From contig NZ_CP014619.1 of the NCBI RefSeq assembly GCF_002074055.1, positions 3,133,002 through 3,197,001 on the forward strand: 64,000 bases of DNA, read 5' to 3'. The notes beneath the pieces were generated by a model. The model did no database searches. It had not been told where the DNA came from and saw only the letters and a program-made list of their open reading frames with translations. The stretch comes from Frondihabitans sp. 762G35 (GTDB taxonomy: Bacteria > Actinomycetota > Actinomycetes > Actinomycetales > Microbacteriaceae). This document shows, in pieces, positions 1 through 9,053 of this stretch (its first letter is position 1; every line of letters begins with the position of its first letter). The position numbers and the translations under genes were made by a program.

Positions 1-26
1 AGGTGGCGAGGAGGGTCACGGCGTCG

Positions 27-704
27 CTACTTCTGCAGGGCGGCGACGCGCTCGGCCAGGTACTCGACGCCCATGCGGGGGCTGGAGAGCACCTCGAGTC
101 CGGTGCGCTCCGCGAGGACGCCGGCGAGGCGCGACATGGAGGCCTGAGCGAGGACGATGATGTCGACCGACTCGGCGAGGGAGACGGCCTGCTCCGTGAC
201 GAGCGCGTCGTGCTTCTCCCGGTCGCCGCCCATGAGCACGTCGAACGCTCCGGCGGCGAGACGCTGCTCGACCTCCACGTCGCGCTCGAGCTCGCGGGCC
301 TTGAGCAGGATGAGGTCGGAGGTCGGTCCGAGCGTCGTCGGCACGGTGGCCAGGACGCCGATCCGCTTCCCGCCGAGCGCGGCCCGGCGGGCCATCTCCT
401 CGTCGACCTTGACGACCGGGGTGTCGACGGCCTGTGCGGCGACGTCGAGGGCCGGCCCGAGGGACGAGCAGGCGGAGAAGATGATGTCGGCTCCGGCGGC
501 CTCGGCGGCCTGGGCCAGGTGGACCATGCGGTCCTCGCTCGACTTCGAGATGCCCTGCTCGCGCACCACCGTGGCGAGCACGTCGGAGTCGACGAAGTGC
601 ATGACCTCGGCGTCGGGGATGAGTTCGCCGATGAGGTCGTTGATGACCGGTTCGACCGAGACGAAGACGAAGCTGGTGTGCAGGACGGCGATCTTCTGGG
701 CCAT
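27..704 (-). CDS. Asp/Glu/hydantoin racemase-family protein
   Basis: A 225-residue protein of the aspartate/glutamate racemase superfamily, the cytosolic enzymes that use two cysteines to racemise or isomerise small acids. Seen: an N-terminal VLHTSFV strand, FSACSSLGPA around residues 77-86 carrying the first catalytic-type cysteine, and a GVLATVPTTLGPT segment. The usual second cysteine near the C-terminus is not obvious: the equivalent region reads VLAQASMSRLA, so the chemistry may differ. ATG at 704 has a GGGAGAG ribosome site. It follows the hydroxyacid dehydrogenase on the same strand with its own dyad operator, suggesting joint use in a carbohydrate-acid catabolic pathway (inference). 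The 26 bases beyond its stop may begin another minus-strand gene but are too short to call. Confidence 0.85.
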   Translation of the reverse strand: MAQKIAVLHTSFVFVSVEPVINDLIGELIPDAEVMHFVDSDVLATVVREQGISKSSEDRMVHLAQAAEAAGADIIFSACSSLGPALDVAAQAVDTPVVKVDEEMARRAALGGKRIGVLATVPTTLGPTSDLILLKARELERDVEVEQRLAAGAFDVLMGGDREKHDALVTEQAVSLAESVDIIVLAQASMSRLAGVLAERTGLEVLSSPRMGVEYLAERVAALQK

Positions 705-735
705 GGTTACTCTCCCTTGAGGTATGACAACAGAC

Positions 736-749
736 GTAAGATGTCTTAT
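736..749. promoter_or_regulatory. Dyad operator, TAAGA-TG-TCTTA
   Basis: A perfect 5-bp inverted repeat (TAAGA 737-741, TCTTA 744-748) with a 2-bp spacer lies 32-45 bp upstream of the racemase start. Its near twin stands at the same distance upstream of the dehydrogenase. Short palindromes of this type are typical GntR/FCD binding sites, so the adjacent GntR protein is the probable ligand (inference). Confidence 0.6.
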
Positions 750-805
750 GATTGATCACGGAATCGACCGTGTCAAGGGTCAATCCTTCGAGATCTCGAA
801 CGTTC

Positions 806-1759
806 TCAGATCGAGGCGTGCGCACCCGTCGCCTCGGGCACCGGCTCGTTCCGGAGAGCGGGGGCGACGACGCGGACCACCGCGGAGTCGTCCGCCGCAC
901 CGAGCCCCTGTGCCTGGGCCAGGAGGAAGAGCTGCTCGGCCGCCATCGCGACCGGCGTGGCGAGGGCTGCGGAACGGGAGGCCTCGCCGACGATCCCGAG
1001 GTCCTTCACGAAGATGTCCAGGCGGCTGAGGACCTCGGCGCCGTCCTCGTCGTAGGCCTCGAGCATCCGGGGGCCGCGGTTCGAGAGCATGAAGGAGCCC
1101 GCGGCTCCTGCCCCCAGGGCCTCGAGCGTCGCGCTCCGGTCGAGCCCGAGCGCGTCGGCGAGCGCGAGCGCCTCCGCCGCCGCGGCGATGTGGACTCCGC
1201 AGAGGAGCTGGTTCACGGTCTTGAGAGCCTGCCCGTCACCGGGGGCGTCGCCGACGACGATGAGCGTCGAGGCGAGGTGCGAGAGGACGGGGTCGACGGC
1301 GGCGCGCGCCCCCGGCCGACCGCCGACCACGACGAGCAGGTCGCCCGCCCCCGCGCGGGCCGGCCCGCCGGAGAGCGGAGCGTCGACGAGCTCGAGCCCG
1401 CGCTCCAGGAGTCGGGCCGCCGTCGCGGGGATGGCCTTCACGCCCACGGTGCTGGTGAGGATGACGACGGCGCCGTCGGCCAAGGCGTCGGCGACCCCGG
1501 CCTCCCCGAAGAGCGCCTCGACGAGCTGCGCCTCGGTCCGGACGGCGATGAGGAGCACGTCGGCCCCGGCCGCGGCCTCCCGGGCGGTTCCGGCGACGGA
1601 GACGCCCCGGTCGGCCGCCAGCCGGCGTCGGGACTCGTTGAGGTCGAAGGCGTGGACGGCGAAGATCTCGGCCAGGCGCGTCGCCATCGGGAGACCCATC
1701 GCCCCCAGCCCCAGGACGGCGACGACGGGACGGGCGGAGGTGTCGGGGTTCGAGGGCAT
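806..1759 (-). CDS. 3-hydroxyisobutyrate/L-threonate dehydrogenase-family NAD(P) oxidoreductase
   Basis: A 317-residue beta-hydroxyacid dehydrogenase that oxidises a 3-hydroxy acid with NAD(P). Seen: Rossmann motif VLGLGAMGLPMA near residue 12, the substrate-loop DAPLSGGPARAGAG, and the catalytic-lysine region LKTVNQLLCG (family K in the motif KxxNN, here KTVNQ). The ATG at 1759 is chosen over an upstream in-frame ATG at 1801 because AGAAGGA sits just before it and the upstream codon lies inside the operator dyad. Together with the racemase and the GntR gene it resembles the LtnD/OtnI-type tetronate or glycerate catabolic sets, but neither kinase nor aldolase is visible here, so the substrate is unknown. 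Confidence 0.85.
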   Translation of the reverse strand: MPSNPDTSARPVVAVLGLGAMGLPMATRLAEIFAVHAFDLNESRRRLAADRGVSVAGTAREAAAGADVLLIAVRTEAQLVEALFGEAGVADALADGAVVILTSTVGVKAIPATAARLLERGLELVDAPLSGGPARAGAGDLLVVVGGRPGARAAVDPVLSHLASTLIVVGDAPGDGQALKTVNQLLCGVHIAAAAEALALADALGLDRSATLEALGAGAAGSFMLSNRGPRMLEAYDEDGAEVLSRLDIFVKDLGIVGEASRSAALATPVAMAAEQLFLLAQAQGLGAADDSAVVRVVAPALRNEPVPEATGAHASI

Positions 1760-1792
1760 GGATCCTTCTCGGGTGGTCGACGCTGACAGGAA

Positions 1793-1806
1793 GTAAGACA
1801 TCCTAC
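1793..1806. promoter_or_regulatory. Dyad operator, TAAGA-CA-TCCTA
   Basis: A one-mismatch copy of the site at 736-749, with the same 2-bp spacer, 34-47 bp upstream of the dehydrogenase start and 73 bp upstream of the divergent GntR gene. The position would let one bound regulator control the dehydrogenase and possibly itself. Confidence 0.55.
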
Positions 1807-1878
1807 CTCTGGCCGACCGACCCCCGGCTAGCCCTAGAATCCAGGAACGAAGTCGACACCGTCGTGTGAGGAGGGGCC

Positions 1879-2580
1879 GTGGCCCGACAGTCCCTGGTCG
1901 CGATGGTCTCCGACGACCTCCTCTCGCGGATCACCTCCGGCGAGTTCCCGCCCGAGTCGACCCTCCCCGGCGAGCAGGATCTCGTGGCGCAGCACGACGT
2001 GAGCCGCGTCACCGTCCGCGAGGCCGTCAAGACGCTCGAGGCGCTCGGTGTCGCGCGAGTCGAGCGCGGCCGCGGCACCTTCGTCAACCCGATCAGCCGC
2101 TGGACCTCGCTCGAGGCCGTCCTCCGGGCCACGTCCAACGGGCAGAACGACGCGGCGACCGCCGTGCAGCTCATCGAGCTCCGCAGGATGCTCGAGGTCG
2201 GAGCGACGGCCCTCGCGGCGCCGCGCATCACCGACGCCGAGCTCGCCGTCCTCGCCGGGCACGTCGAGACGATGCGCCGGACGCACGCGATCAACGACGT
2301 CGAGCGCTTCGTCGAGGCCGACCTCGGCTTCCACGACGTCATCCTGCACGCCTCCGGGAACGTCTTCGTCTCCGTCCTCCTGGAGCCGCTCTCGCGCATC
2401 CTGGCCACCGGTCGAGCCCAGACCTCGCGGGTCCCGGAGATCCAGGCCCACGCCATCGAGCACCACGCGCGGATCCTGACCGCCCTCGAGACCCGCGACC
2501 CCGAGCGCTCCAGCACCGCGATGGAGGACCACATCACGCAGACGCTCGAGGACCTCCGGGCCTACGTCCTCGGCGGCTGA
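1879..2580 (+). CDS. GntR family (FadR/FCD subfamily) transcriptional regulator
   Basis: A 233-residue regulator: an N-terminal winged helix (residues about 1-75, with the GntR signature LPGEQDLVAQHDVSRVTVREA) and a C-terminal FCD ligand domain whose metal-site residues are plausible (D at FVEADLGFHDVI, then H near IEHHARI). Such proteins are usually repressors released by a small organic acid. GTG start with a strong GAGGAGGGG site at 1868-1876. It is divergent from the racemase/dehydrogenase pair, whose promoters both carry the TAAGA dyad, so it is the likely local regulator. It also lies only 4 bp upstream of mobA and could be co-transcribed with it. Confidence 0.9.
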   Translation: MARQSLVAMVSDDLLSRITSGEFPPESTLPGEQDLVAQHDVSRVTVREAVKTLEALGVARVERGRGTFVNPISRWTSLEAVLRATSNGQNDAATAVQLIELRRMLEVGATALAAPRITDAELAVLAGHVETMRRTHAINDVERFVEADLGFHDVILHASGNVFVSVLLEPLSRILATGRAQTSRVPEIQAHAIEHHARILTALETRDPERSSTAMEDHITQTLEDLRAYVLGG

Positions 2581-2584
2581 GACG

Positions 2585-3241
2585 GTGGCGCACGACACGG
2601 TGGTGCACGACGCGGTGTCGGACGTGGTCGTGACGCACGACGCCGTCCTCCTCGCCGGCGGCCGGGCCACGCGTCTCGGCGGCATCGACAAGACCGCGCT
2701 GCGGGTGGGCGGGGAGACGCTGCTCGACCGGGCCGTCCGCGCCGCGACCGCCGCTCGCCGCCTCGTGATCGTGGGCCTCGACGACGACGCGGCCGCGCCT
2801 CCTGCGGCCCTGCGAGCGCGCGAGGAGCCCCGGTGGTCGGGCCCCGCGTCGGCCGTCGCGGCCGGACTCCGCGCCCTCGACGCCCCGGCCGCATGGACCC
2901 TCGTGCTCGCCTGCGACGTCCCCCGATCCCCGGAGGCCGTGTCGCTTCTGCTGGCCGCGGCGACGGCGGCCGTCGACGGGGGCGAGGCGCGCGACGGGCT
3001 CGTCGCCGTCGACGACGAGGGTCATCGCCAACCGCTCCTCGCCCTCTACCGATCGGCGCCGCTCCGGGCCTCGCTCGCGGAGCACGCCGCCGCGGGCACC
3101 CTCGAGAACCTCTCGATGCGCAGGATGCTCGCCCCGCTCGACCTCGTCGACACACCGCTCCCCACCGATCTGACGGCCGACGTCGACACGCCCGACGACG
3201 CCGCCCGCCTCGGCGCGTCCGGCCCGCCGCTGATTGACTGA
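2585..3241 (+). CDS. mobA: Molybdenum cofactor guanylyltransferase-like NTP transferase (MobA)
   Basis: A 218-residue nucleotidyltransferase expected to convert Mo-molybdopterin plus GTP into the guanine dinucleotide form of the cofactor. Seen: the NTP-binding loop LLAGGRATRLGGIDKTAL (family LAGGxSxRMGxDK) near residues 22-39, and a DVPRSPE metal-binding Asp. The start is uncertain: GTG 2585 gives a His/Val-rich leader before the core, and several GTG codons follow up to about 2630. First gene of the Mo operon; its stop is 4 bp from the next ATG. Its presence fits a bis-MGD enzyme encoded downstream. Confidence 0.85.
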   Translation: MAHDTVVHDAVSDVVVTHDAVLLAGGRATRLGGIDKTALRVGGETLLDRAVRAATAARRLVIVGLDDDAAAPPAALRAREEPRWSGPASAVAAGLRALDAPAAWTLVLACDVPRSPEAVSLLLAAATAAVDGGEARDGLVAVDDEGHRQPLLALYRSAPLRASLAEHAAAGTLENLSMRRMLAPLDLVDTPLPTDLTADVDTPDDAARLGASGPPLID

Positions 3242-3245
3242 CGTC

Positions 3246-3548
3246 ATGAGCACCGACAACGCGCAGCTGCAGCGGTGGGCCGACGAACTCGCCGCCGCCT
3301 ACGACTTCCCCGAGGGCTTCGAGCTCGACGTCGACGCCGTCCTCGACCTCGCCCGCGACGCGGCGCACGGGGTCGCGAGGCCGGCGGCGCCTCTGACGAC
3401 GTTCCTCGCCGGCTACGCCGCGGGGCTGCGGGGCGGGTCGGCGGCGGACGTCCGCGAGGCGATCGGCCGGGCCACGGGCATCCTGCAGTCGCGAGACTCC
3501 GCGCCCGACGAGACGGCCGACGGGGCCGACGACAGCACGCGGGCGTGA
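3246..3548 (+). CDS. DUF6457 domain protein
   Basis: A 100-residue acidic protein (from ATG 3246; a TTG at 3234 would add four residues but overlaps the mobA stop). Contains a QRWADELAAAYDF start and an LTTFLAGYAAGLRGG helix typical of DUF6457, a small actinobacterial domain often encoded beside or fused to MobA-like proteins. Function unknown; genomic context points to Mo cofactor handling. No cysteines and no membrane segment. Its TGA overlaps the GTG of moeA in a GTGA junction, so the two are translationally coupled. Confidence 0.75.
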   Translation: MSTDNAQLQRWADELAAAYDFPEGFELDVDAVLDLARDAAHGVARPAAPLTTFLAGYAAGLRGGSAADVREAIGRATGILQSRDSAPDETADGADDSTRA

Positions 3549-4723
3549 CGCTCTCCGGCGGCTCCTGGCTCGACGCGCGCGCCGAGACGCACCGGCAGGC
3601 GCTCCTCCGGGCGACCCCGACCGTGATGCGCCCCCTCGTCGAAGCGGCGGGAGCCACCCTGACCCTCGACCTCCTCGCGCCGGGCGACGTGCCCGGCCAC
3701 GATGGGTCCGCGATGGACGGCTGGGCCACGGCCGGCGCGCCCCCGTGGCTTCTCGGCGAGCCGCTCGTCGCGGGCGACGTCCCCGCCACCGCGGCCCTGG
3801 CGGACGGCCACGCCCGCCCCGTCACGACCGGTGCCCCCGTGCCGCCCGGGACGGACGCCGTGCTCCGCTCCGAGGACGGCCTGGTCGAGCCCGGCGACGA
3901 CGGCGCGCCGCTCCTCCATCGCTCCGCCGAGTCGACCCGCCGGCACATCCGGCCCGCCGGGGAGGAGGTGCGCGCGGGCGACCTGCTCTTCGCGCGCGGC
4001 GTCGTGCTGACGCCGCCCCGGGCCGCGCTCGCCGCGGCGTCCGGCGTGGACGAGGTCCCCGTGGCGAGGCCGCCCCGGGCGGCGCTCGTGGTGCTCGGCG
4101 ACGAGATCGTGCGGGTCGGGGTGCCCCGGGCCGGGCGGGTCCGCGACGTCTTCTCGGGGTCGGTCCCGGGCATCCTGCGGTCTGCCGGAGTCGCGGACAT
4201 CGAGTCGGCGCACGCGGGCGACGACCCCGAGGCCACGCGACGTGCCCTCGACGTCGACGCCGACCTCGTCGTGTCGACCGGCGGCACCGGCCACAGCAGC
4301 GCCGACCACGTGCGCTCGGCCCTCGACGCGCTGGGGGCGGAGATCCTCGTCGAGCGGATCTCGATGCGACCGGGGCGGCCCCTCCTCCTCGCCCGCGTCG
4401 GCGATCGCCTCCACCTCTGCCTGCCCGGCAATCCGATGGCCGCGATGGTCGGCCTCGTGCTGGTCGGGCTGCCCCTGATCGACGGACTGCTGGGTCGCCC
4501 GCTGCGCCTGCCCGAGGTCGTCCGTCTCGCGGAGGACCTCCGTAACGACAGCCCGCAGGTCGTGGTGCTGGCCTACCGGTCGACCCCCGACGGCGCCGTG
4601 GCCGCCCGAAGGCAGACCGCCGCGATGCTCCGCGGCCTGGCCGACGCGGACGGCCTGCTGGTCGTGCCCCCGGGCGGCGCGCTCCGGGGCTCCGATGCGC
4701 CCGCTCTCGATCTTCCGTGGTAG
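3545..4723 (+). CDS. moeA: Molybdopterin molybdenumtransferase (MoeA)
   Basis: A 392-residue MoeA, the enzyme that inserts molybdate into adenylylated molybdopterin. Domains in order: N-terminal MoeA region with the conserved DGSAMDGWA, then [14 protein letters not shown], then a MogA-like domain with [13 protein letters not shown] and [10 protein letters not shown], and a short C-terminal beta domain. Length is close to the family norm. GTG start overlaps the DUF6457 stop by 4 bp; fdhD follows after 10 bp. The canonical STGDEL segment appears as VLGDEI, a conservative variant. Confidence 0.9.
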   Translation: MTLSGGSWLDARAETHRQALLRATPTVMRPLVEAAGATLTLDLLAPGDVPGHDGSAMDGWATAGAPPWLLGEPLVAGDVPATAALADGHARPVTTGAPVPPGTDAVLRSEDGLVEPGDDGAPLLHRSAESTRRHIRPAGEEVRAGDLLFARGVVLTPPRAALAAASGVDEVPVARPPRAALVVLGDEIVRVGVPRAGRVRDVFSGSVPGILRSAGVADIESAHAGDDPEATRRALDVDADLVVSTGGTGHSSADHVRSALDALGAEILVERISMRPGRPLLLARVGDRLHLCLPGNPMAAMVGLVLVGLPLIDGLLGRPLRLPEVVRLAEDLRNDSPQVVVLAYRSTPDGAVAARRQTAAMLRGLADADGLLVVPPGGALRGSDAPALDLPW

Positions 4724-4733
4724 GCCTGACCAT

Positions 4734-5603
4734 ATGAATCGAATCACGGCGCGGAAGCGCGTCACCCGGGTGACCGTCGGGACGAGTCGATCGGTGCGCG
4801 ACGACATCCTCGCCGTCGAGGAGCCGCTCGAGATCCGCGTCGGCGGTACCGCCCTGGCCATCACGATGCGCACGCCCGGCAGCGACTTCGACCTCGCCGC
4901 CGGCTTCCTCGTCTCCGAGGGCGTCATCGCGCGCGGCGACGACTTCGCCACCGCCCGATACTGCGCGGGCGCCACGGTCGAGGGCCTCAACACCTACAAC
5001 GTCCTCGACGTGACACTCGCCCCCGGCGTGCCCGCGCCCGATCCGAGCCTGGAGCGCGCGTTCTACACGACCAGCTCCTGCGGCCTCTGCGGCAAGGCGA
5101 GCATCGACGCCGTGCGCACGAAGTCGCAGCACGCCGTCCTCCACGACGACCTCGTCCTCGACCCGGCACTCCTGGCGACCTTCCCCGATCGGCTGCGCGA
5201 GGCGCAGGACGTCTTCGAGAAGACCGGCGGGCTCCACGCCGCCGCCCTCTTCGACGGGCGCACCGGCCGGATGCTCGTGCTCCGCGAGGACGTCGGCCGC
5301 CACAACGCGGTCGACAAGGTCATCGGCTGGGCCGTGAAGGAGAACCTCCTGCCCCTGTCGGGCATGGTGCTCATGGTCTCCGGTCGCGCCAGCTTCGAGC
5401 TGACGCAGAAGGCGTCGATGGCCGGGATCCCCGTGCTCTCCGCCGTCTCCGCCCCGTCCTCGCTCGCCGTCGACCTCGCCACCGAGCTGGGGATCACCAT
5501 CGTCGGCTTCCTCCGCGGCCAGAGCATGGTCGTCTACTCCCGTCCTGACCGTATCCAGGAGCCCGTCGAGGCTCCCCTTCCCGAGATCGTGAGCGCACTG
5601 TGA
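4734..5603 (+). CDS. fdhD: Formate dehydrogenase accessory sulfurtransferase FdhD
   Basis: A 289-residue FdhD, which passes sulfur from a cysteine desulfurase to the Mo-bisMGD cofactor and is needed for formate dehydrogenase activity. Seen: [10 protein letters not shown] with the catalytic CxxC (C116, C119), the GRHNAVDK cofactor-binding motif and [12 protein letters not shown] near the C-terminus. ATG 4734 is the start; an in-frame extension upstream overlaps moeA and lacks conservation. Its TGA overlaps the GTG of the oxidoreductase gene, so chaperone and client are translated in tandem. Confidence 0.95.
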   Translation: MNRITARKRVTRVTVGTSRSVRDDILAVEEPLEIRVGGTALAITMRTPGSDFDLAAGFLVSEGVIARGDDFATARYCAGATVEGLNTYNVLDVTLAPGVPAPDPSLERAFYTTSSCGLCGKASIDAVRTKSQHAVLHDDLVLDPALLATFPDRLREAQDVFEKTGGLHAAALFDGRTGRMLVLREDVGRHNAVDKVIGWAVKENLLPLSGMVLMVSGRASFELTQKASMAGIPVLSAVSAPSSLAVDLATELGITIVGFLRGQSMVVYSRPDRIQEPVEAPLPEIVSAL

Positions 5604-7906
5604 CCGAAAAGCCCCCCGTCGACGACGTGACCGATGCCGACATCACCGTCGGCGAACCGCGCTCCTGGGCCGCTGGCGTCCCCGGCGTCCTGCACTCCAT
5701 GGAGCCGGCGATCAAGCAGCTCGGCCTCGCGCGCACCGTGAAGCTGATGACGTCGCTCAACCAGAAGGACGGCTTCGACTGCATGAGCTGCGCCTGGCCC
5801 GACCCGAACCACCGCAAGGTCGCGGAGTTCTGCGAGAACGGTGCCAAGGCCGTCACCTGGGAGGCGAACCCCGTGCTCGTCCCGCGCACGTTCTGGTCGC
5901 AGCACTCGATCGACGACCTGCTCGACAAGACGGAGTACTGGCTCGGGATGCAGGGTCGCATCACGGAGCCCGTCTACAAGCCCGCGGGAGCCGACCACTA
6001 CGAGCCCGTCACGTGGGACCGCGCCTTCGAGATCATCGCCGCGAAGCTGAACTCCCTCGAGTCGCCCGACGAGGCCTCGTTCTACACCTCGGGCCGGACC
6101 TCCAACGAGGCCGCCTTCCTCTACCAGCTGTTCGTGCGCGCCTTCGGCACCAACAACCTGCCGGACTGCTCGAACATGTGCCACGAGTCGACCGGAACCG
6201 CGATGAGCGAGGTCGTCGGGATCGGCAAGTCGACGATCGCGTACGACGACTTCGAGCAGGCCGACCTCATCATCGTGATGGGCCAGAACCCGGGTACCAA
6301 CCACCCGCGCATGCTGACCGCTCTCGAAGACGCGAAGAACAACGGGGCGAAGATCGTCGCGGTCAATCCGCTTCCCGAGGCGGGTCTGCGTCGCTACAAG
6401 AACCCGCAGCTCGTCAAGGGCATCATCGGCCGCGGCACCGAGATCGCCGACCAGTTCCTCCAGATCCGGCTCGGCGGCGACATGGCCCTGCTGCAGGCCG
6501 TCTCGAAGCGGGTCCTCGCCGCCGAGGCCGCCGCTCCGGGCACCGTCCTCGACCACGCCTTCCTCGAGGAGTACACGCTGGGCCTCGCCGAGCTGACCGC
6601 GCACCTCGCCGAGGTCGACGAAGACGAGGTGCTCCTCGCCACCGGCCTCACCACGGCGGAGATCGACGAGCTGGCCGATCGCTACATCCACTCCGAGCGC
6701 GTCATCATCACCTGGGCGATGGGCATCACGCAGCACAAGAAGTCCGTCGAGACCATCAAGGAGATCCTCAACCTGCTGCTGCTCCGCGGCAACATCGGCA
6801 AGCCTGGCGCCGGCGCCTCGCCGATCCGCGGCCACAGCAACGTGCAGGGCGACCGCACCATGGGCATCTGGGAGAAGATGTCCGACACGTTCCTCGACGC
6901 GCTCGAGAAGGAGTTCTCCTTCGAGCCGCCGCGCGAGCACGGCGTCGACGCCCTCAAGGGCATCAAGGCGATGCAGACCGGCGACATCAAGTTCTGGATG
7001 GGCATGGGCGGCAACCTCGTCGCCGCCATCTCCGACACCCAGGCCGCCGAGAAGGCGTTCCGCGGGACCGAGATGACCGTGCAGGTCTCGACGAAGCTGA
7101 ACCGCTCGCACGCGGTCGTGGGCACGGAAGCCCTGATCCTGCCGACCATGGGCCGGACCGAGATCGACATCCAGGAGGCCGGACCCCAGTTCGTCAGCGT
7201 GGAAGATACGGTCTGCTCGGTGCACGGCAGCCACGGCCAGGTGCCTCCCGTCGCCCCGGGCCTCCTCTCCGAGGTCGCCATCATCTCGCGGCTCGCCCGG
7301 GCCACCCTCGGCGACCGCGTGCCCATCGATTGGAAGTCGATGGAGGACGACTACAGCGTCATCCGGAAGCACATCAGCCGCGTCGTCCCGGGCTTCGACG
7401 ACTACGACCGCCGCGCCGCCTCGAAGGAGGGCTTCGTGCTGCCCAACGGGCCGCGGGACTCCCGGACCTTCACCACGAAGACCGGCAAGGCGATGCTGAC
7501 CGTCAACGAGCTGGAGCACGTGGAGCGACCCGAGGGCACCCTGCTCCTGCAGACCATGCGCTCGCACGACCAGTACAACACCACGATCTACAGCCTCAAC
7601 GACCGCTACCGCGGCATCAAGAAGGGGCGCGAGGTCGTCTTCGTGAACCCCCTCGACCTCGAGGAGCTGGGGATCGAGGACGGCCAGCACGTCGACATCG
7701 AGACCGTCTGGCACGACGGCGCGGAGCGGGCCCTCCGCGGCTACCGTGTCGTGGCGTACCCGAGCGCGCGCGGCTGCGCGGCGGCGTACTTCCCCGAGGC
7801 GAACGTCCTGGTCCCGCTCGACAGCGCCGCCGACCACAGCAACACGCCCGTGTCGAAGGCGATCCCCGTGCGGCTCACCCCGGTCAAGGTGGCGGTCGGC
7901 GTCTGA
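5600..7906 (+). CDS. FdhF/YdeP-type molybdopterin oxidoreductase alpha subunit
   Basis: A 768-residue single-chain molybdoenzyme of the FdhF/YdeP formate-dehydrogenase-like family. Seen: an N-terminal CxxC (C61, C64; DCMSCAWP) with a later Cys that may hold an FeS cluster, NMCHESTG placing C194 where formate dehydrogenases carry the Mo-ligating Cys or Sec, [11 protein letters not shown], and a C-terminal molydopterin-dinucleotide-binding domain ([17 protein letters not shown]). There is no signal peptide, so it is probably cytosolic. No beta or gamma electron-transfer subunit is adjacent, so the partner is unknown. Substrate formate is inferred from the fdhD pairing; YdeP homologues have other proposed roles such as acid resistance. 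Confidence 0.85.
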   Translation: MTEKPPVDDVTDADITVGEPRSWAAGVPGVLHSMEPAIKQLGLARTVKLMTSLNQKDGFDCMSCAWPDPNHRKVAEFCENGAKAVTWEANPVLVPRTFWSQHSIDDLLDKTEYWLGMQGRITEPVYKPAGADHYEPVTWDRAFEIIAAKLNSLESPDEASFYTSGRTSNEAAFLYQLFVRAFGTNNLPDCSNMCHESTGTAMSEVVGIGKSTIAYDDFEQADLIIVMGQNPGTNHPRMLTALEDAKNNGAKIVAVNPLPEAGLRRYKNPQLVKGIIGRGTEIADQFLQIRLGGDMALLQAVSKRVLAAEAAAPGTVLDHAFLEEYTLGLAELTAHLAEVDEDEVLLATGLTTAEIDELADRYIHSERVIITWAMGITQHKKSVETIKEILNLLLLRGNIGKPGAGASPIRGHSNVQGDRTMGIWEKMSDTFLDALEKEFSFEPPREHGVDALKGIKAMQTGDIKFWMGMGGNLVAAISDTQAAEKAFRGTEMTVQVSTKLNRSHAVVGTEALILPTMGRTEIDIQEAGPQFVSVEDTVCSVHGSHGQVPPVAPGLLSEVAIISRLARATLGDRVPIDWKSMEDDYSVIRKHISRVVPGFDDYDRRAASKEGFVLPNGPRDSRTFTTKTGKAMLTVNELEHVERPEGTLLLQTMRSHDQYNTTIYSLNDRYRGIKKGREVVFVNPLDLEELGIEDGQHVDIETVWHDGAERALRGYRVVAYPSARGCAAAYFPEANVLVPLDSAADHSNTPVSKAIPVRLTPVKVAVGV

Positions 7907-8000
7907 CCCCGGGGCGGTGGCGGTCCGGTCGCGCCGGGTCGCCGCCGCCCTGCGGCGTCGCCGCCGCTCCTGCCGGGTCGCCGCCGCCTACGATCGTCAG

Positions 8001-8696
8001 GTGCCGACTCCTCTCCGCCGCTCCCCGGGCGCCCGCGTCGGCCTCTCGATCGCGATCGCGACCGGTCTCTACGGGGTCTCGTTCGGAGCCCTCTCCGTGG
8101 CGTCCGGCCTGACCGTCTGGCAGACCTGCGTCCTCAGCCTCGTCCTCTTCTCCGGCGGCTCGCAGTTCGCGTTCATCGGCGTCGTCGGCGGCGGCGGTGC
8201 CGCGTCGGCGGCGGCAGGAGCAGCGGCGCTCCTGGGCGTCCGGAACGCCGTCTACGGGATGCAGCTGAACGCTCTGCTCCACCCCCGCGGCTGGCGGCGC
8301 TTCGCCATGGCGCAGGTCACGATCGACGAGTCGTTCGCGACGAGCACCGGCCAGATCGACGACACCGAACGGCGCCGCGGCTTCTGGGTCGCCGGGCTCG
8401 GGGTCTTCGTCCTCTGGAACCTCTTCACCCTCGCGGGAGCCCTCGCCGGAGACGCCCTCGGCGACCCCAAGCGCTTCGGGCTCGACGGGGCGGCCGTCGC
8501 CGCCTTCCTGGCGCTGCTCTGGCCGCGGCTCCGGACCCGCGACGCCGGAGCCGTCGCCGTCGCCTGCGCGCTCGTCACCGCCGTCGCGATCCCGGCCTTG
8601 CCCCCGGGCCTCCCCATCCTCACCGCCGCCGTCGTCGCCGCTCTCGTCGGCTGGTTCGCACGACCGCGACTCGAGACGACGCAGGAGCCGACGTGA
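8001..8696 (+). CDS. azlC: AzlC family branched-chain amino acid exporter, large subunit
   Basis: A 231-residue polytopic membrane protein with the AzlC pattern: GLYGVSFGALSVASGL, then LVLFSGGSQFAFIGVV and a MQLNALL segment, with about seven predicted hydrophobic helices. AzlC works with AzlD to export branched-chain amino acids. GTG 8001 is chosen because the longer in-frame reading enters a GC-biased stretch inside the preceding gene. Its stop overlaps azlD by 4 bp (GTGA), the usual arrangement. Confidence 0.85.
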   Translation: MPTPLRRSPGARVGLSIAIATGLYGVSFGALSVASGLTVWQTCVLSLVLFSGGSQFAFIGVVGGGGAASAAAGAAALLGVRNAVYGMQLNALLHPRGWRRFAMAQVTIDESFATSTGQIDDTERRRGFWVAGLGVFVLWNLFTLAGALAGDALGDPKRFGLDGAAVAAFLALLWPRLRTRDAGAVAVACALVTAVAIPALPPGLPILTAAVVAALVGWFARPRLETTQEPT

Positions 8697-9004
8697 CCAC
8701 CTGGATCTGGATCGCCGTCGCCTGCGTGGTCGCCTACGTCACGAAGCTCCTGGGCTACCTCGTCCCGAAGAAGTGGCTGGCGGACAAGCGGGTCGCGCGC
8801 GTCGCGGCCACGCTGACCATCGGGCTCCTGGCGTCGCTCACCGTCACGAACACCCTCGCGACCGGGCAGCACCTCGTGCTCGACGCGCGGCTCGGGGCCC
8901 TCCTCGCGGCGCTGGTGGCCCTGCTCCTGCGAGCCCCCTTCCTCGTCGTTGTCGTCGTCGGAGCCGCTGCGGCCGCCGGACTCCGCCTTCTCGGGCTGCC
9001 GTGA
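8693..9004 (+). CDS. azlD: AzlD family branched-chain amino acid exporter, small subunit
   Basis: A 103-residue hydrophobic protein with about four membrane helices and the AzlD-like VTKLLGYLVPKKW stretch after helix one. Overlaps azlC by 4 bp and is probably translated with it. Together the two subunits should form the exporter in the cytoplasmic membrane. No regulator of the Lrp type is adjacent. Confidence 0.85.
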   Translation: MTTWIWIAVACVVAYVTKLLGYLVPKKWLADKRVARVAATLTIGLLASLTVTNTLATGQHLVLDARLGALLAALVALLLRAPFLVVVVVGAAAAAGLRLLGLP

Positions 9005-9053
9005 CCGGCCCGTCGTCCCGGCCGACGCTCCACGGCTGTCTACGATCGGCAGG

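Noticed and set aside
1-26. Start of a further minus-strand gene left of the racemase (GTG at position 19)
   Set aside because: Only six codons are inside the window and no ribosome site is convincing.
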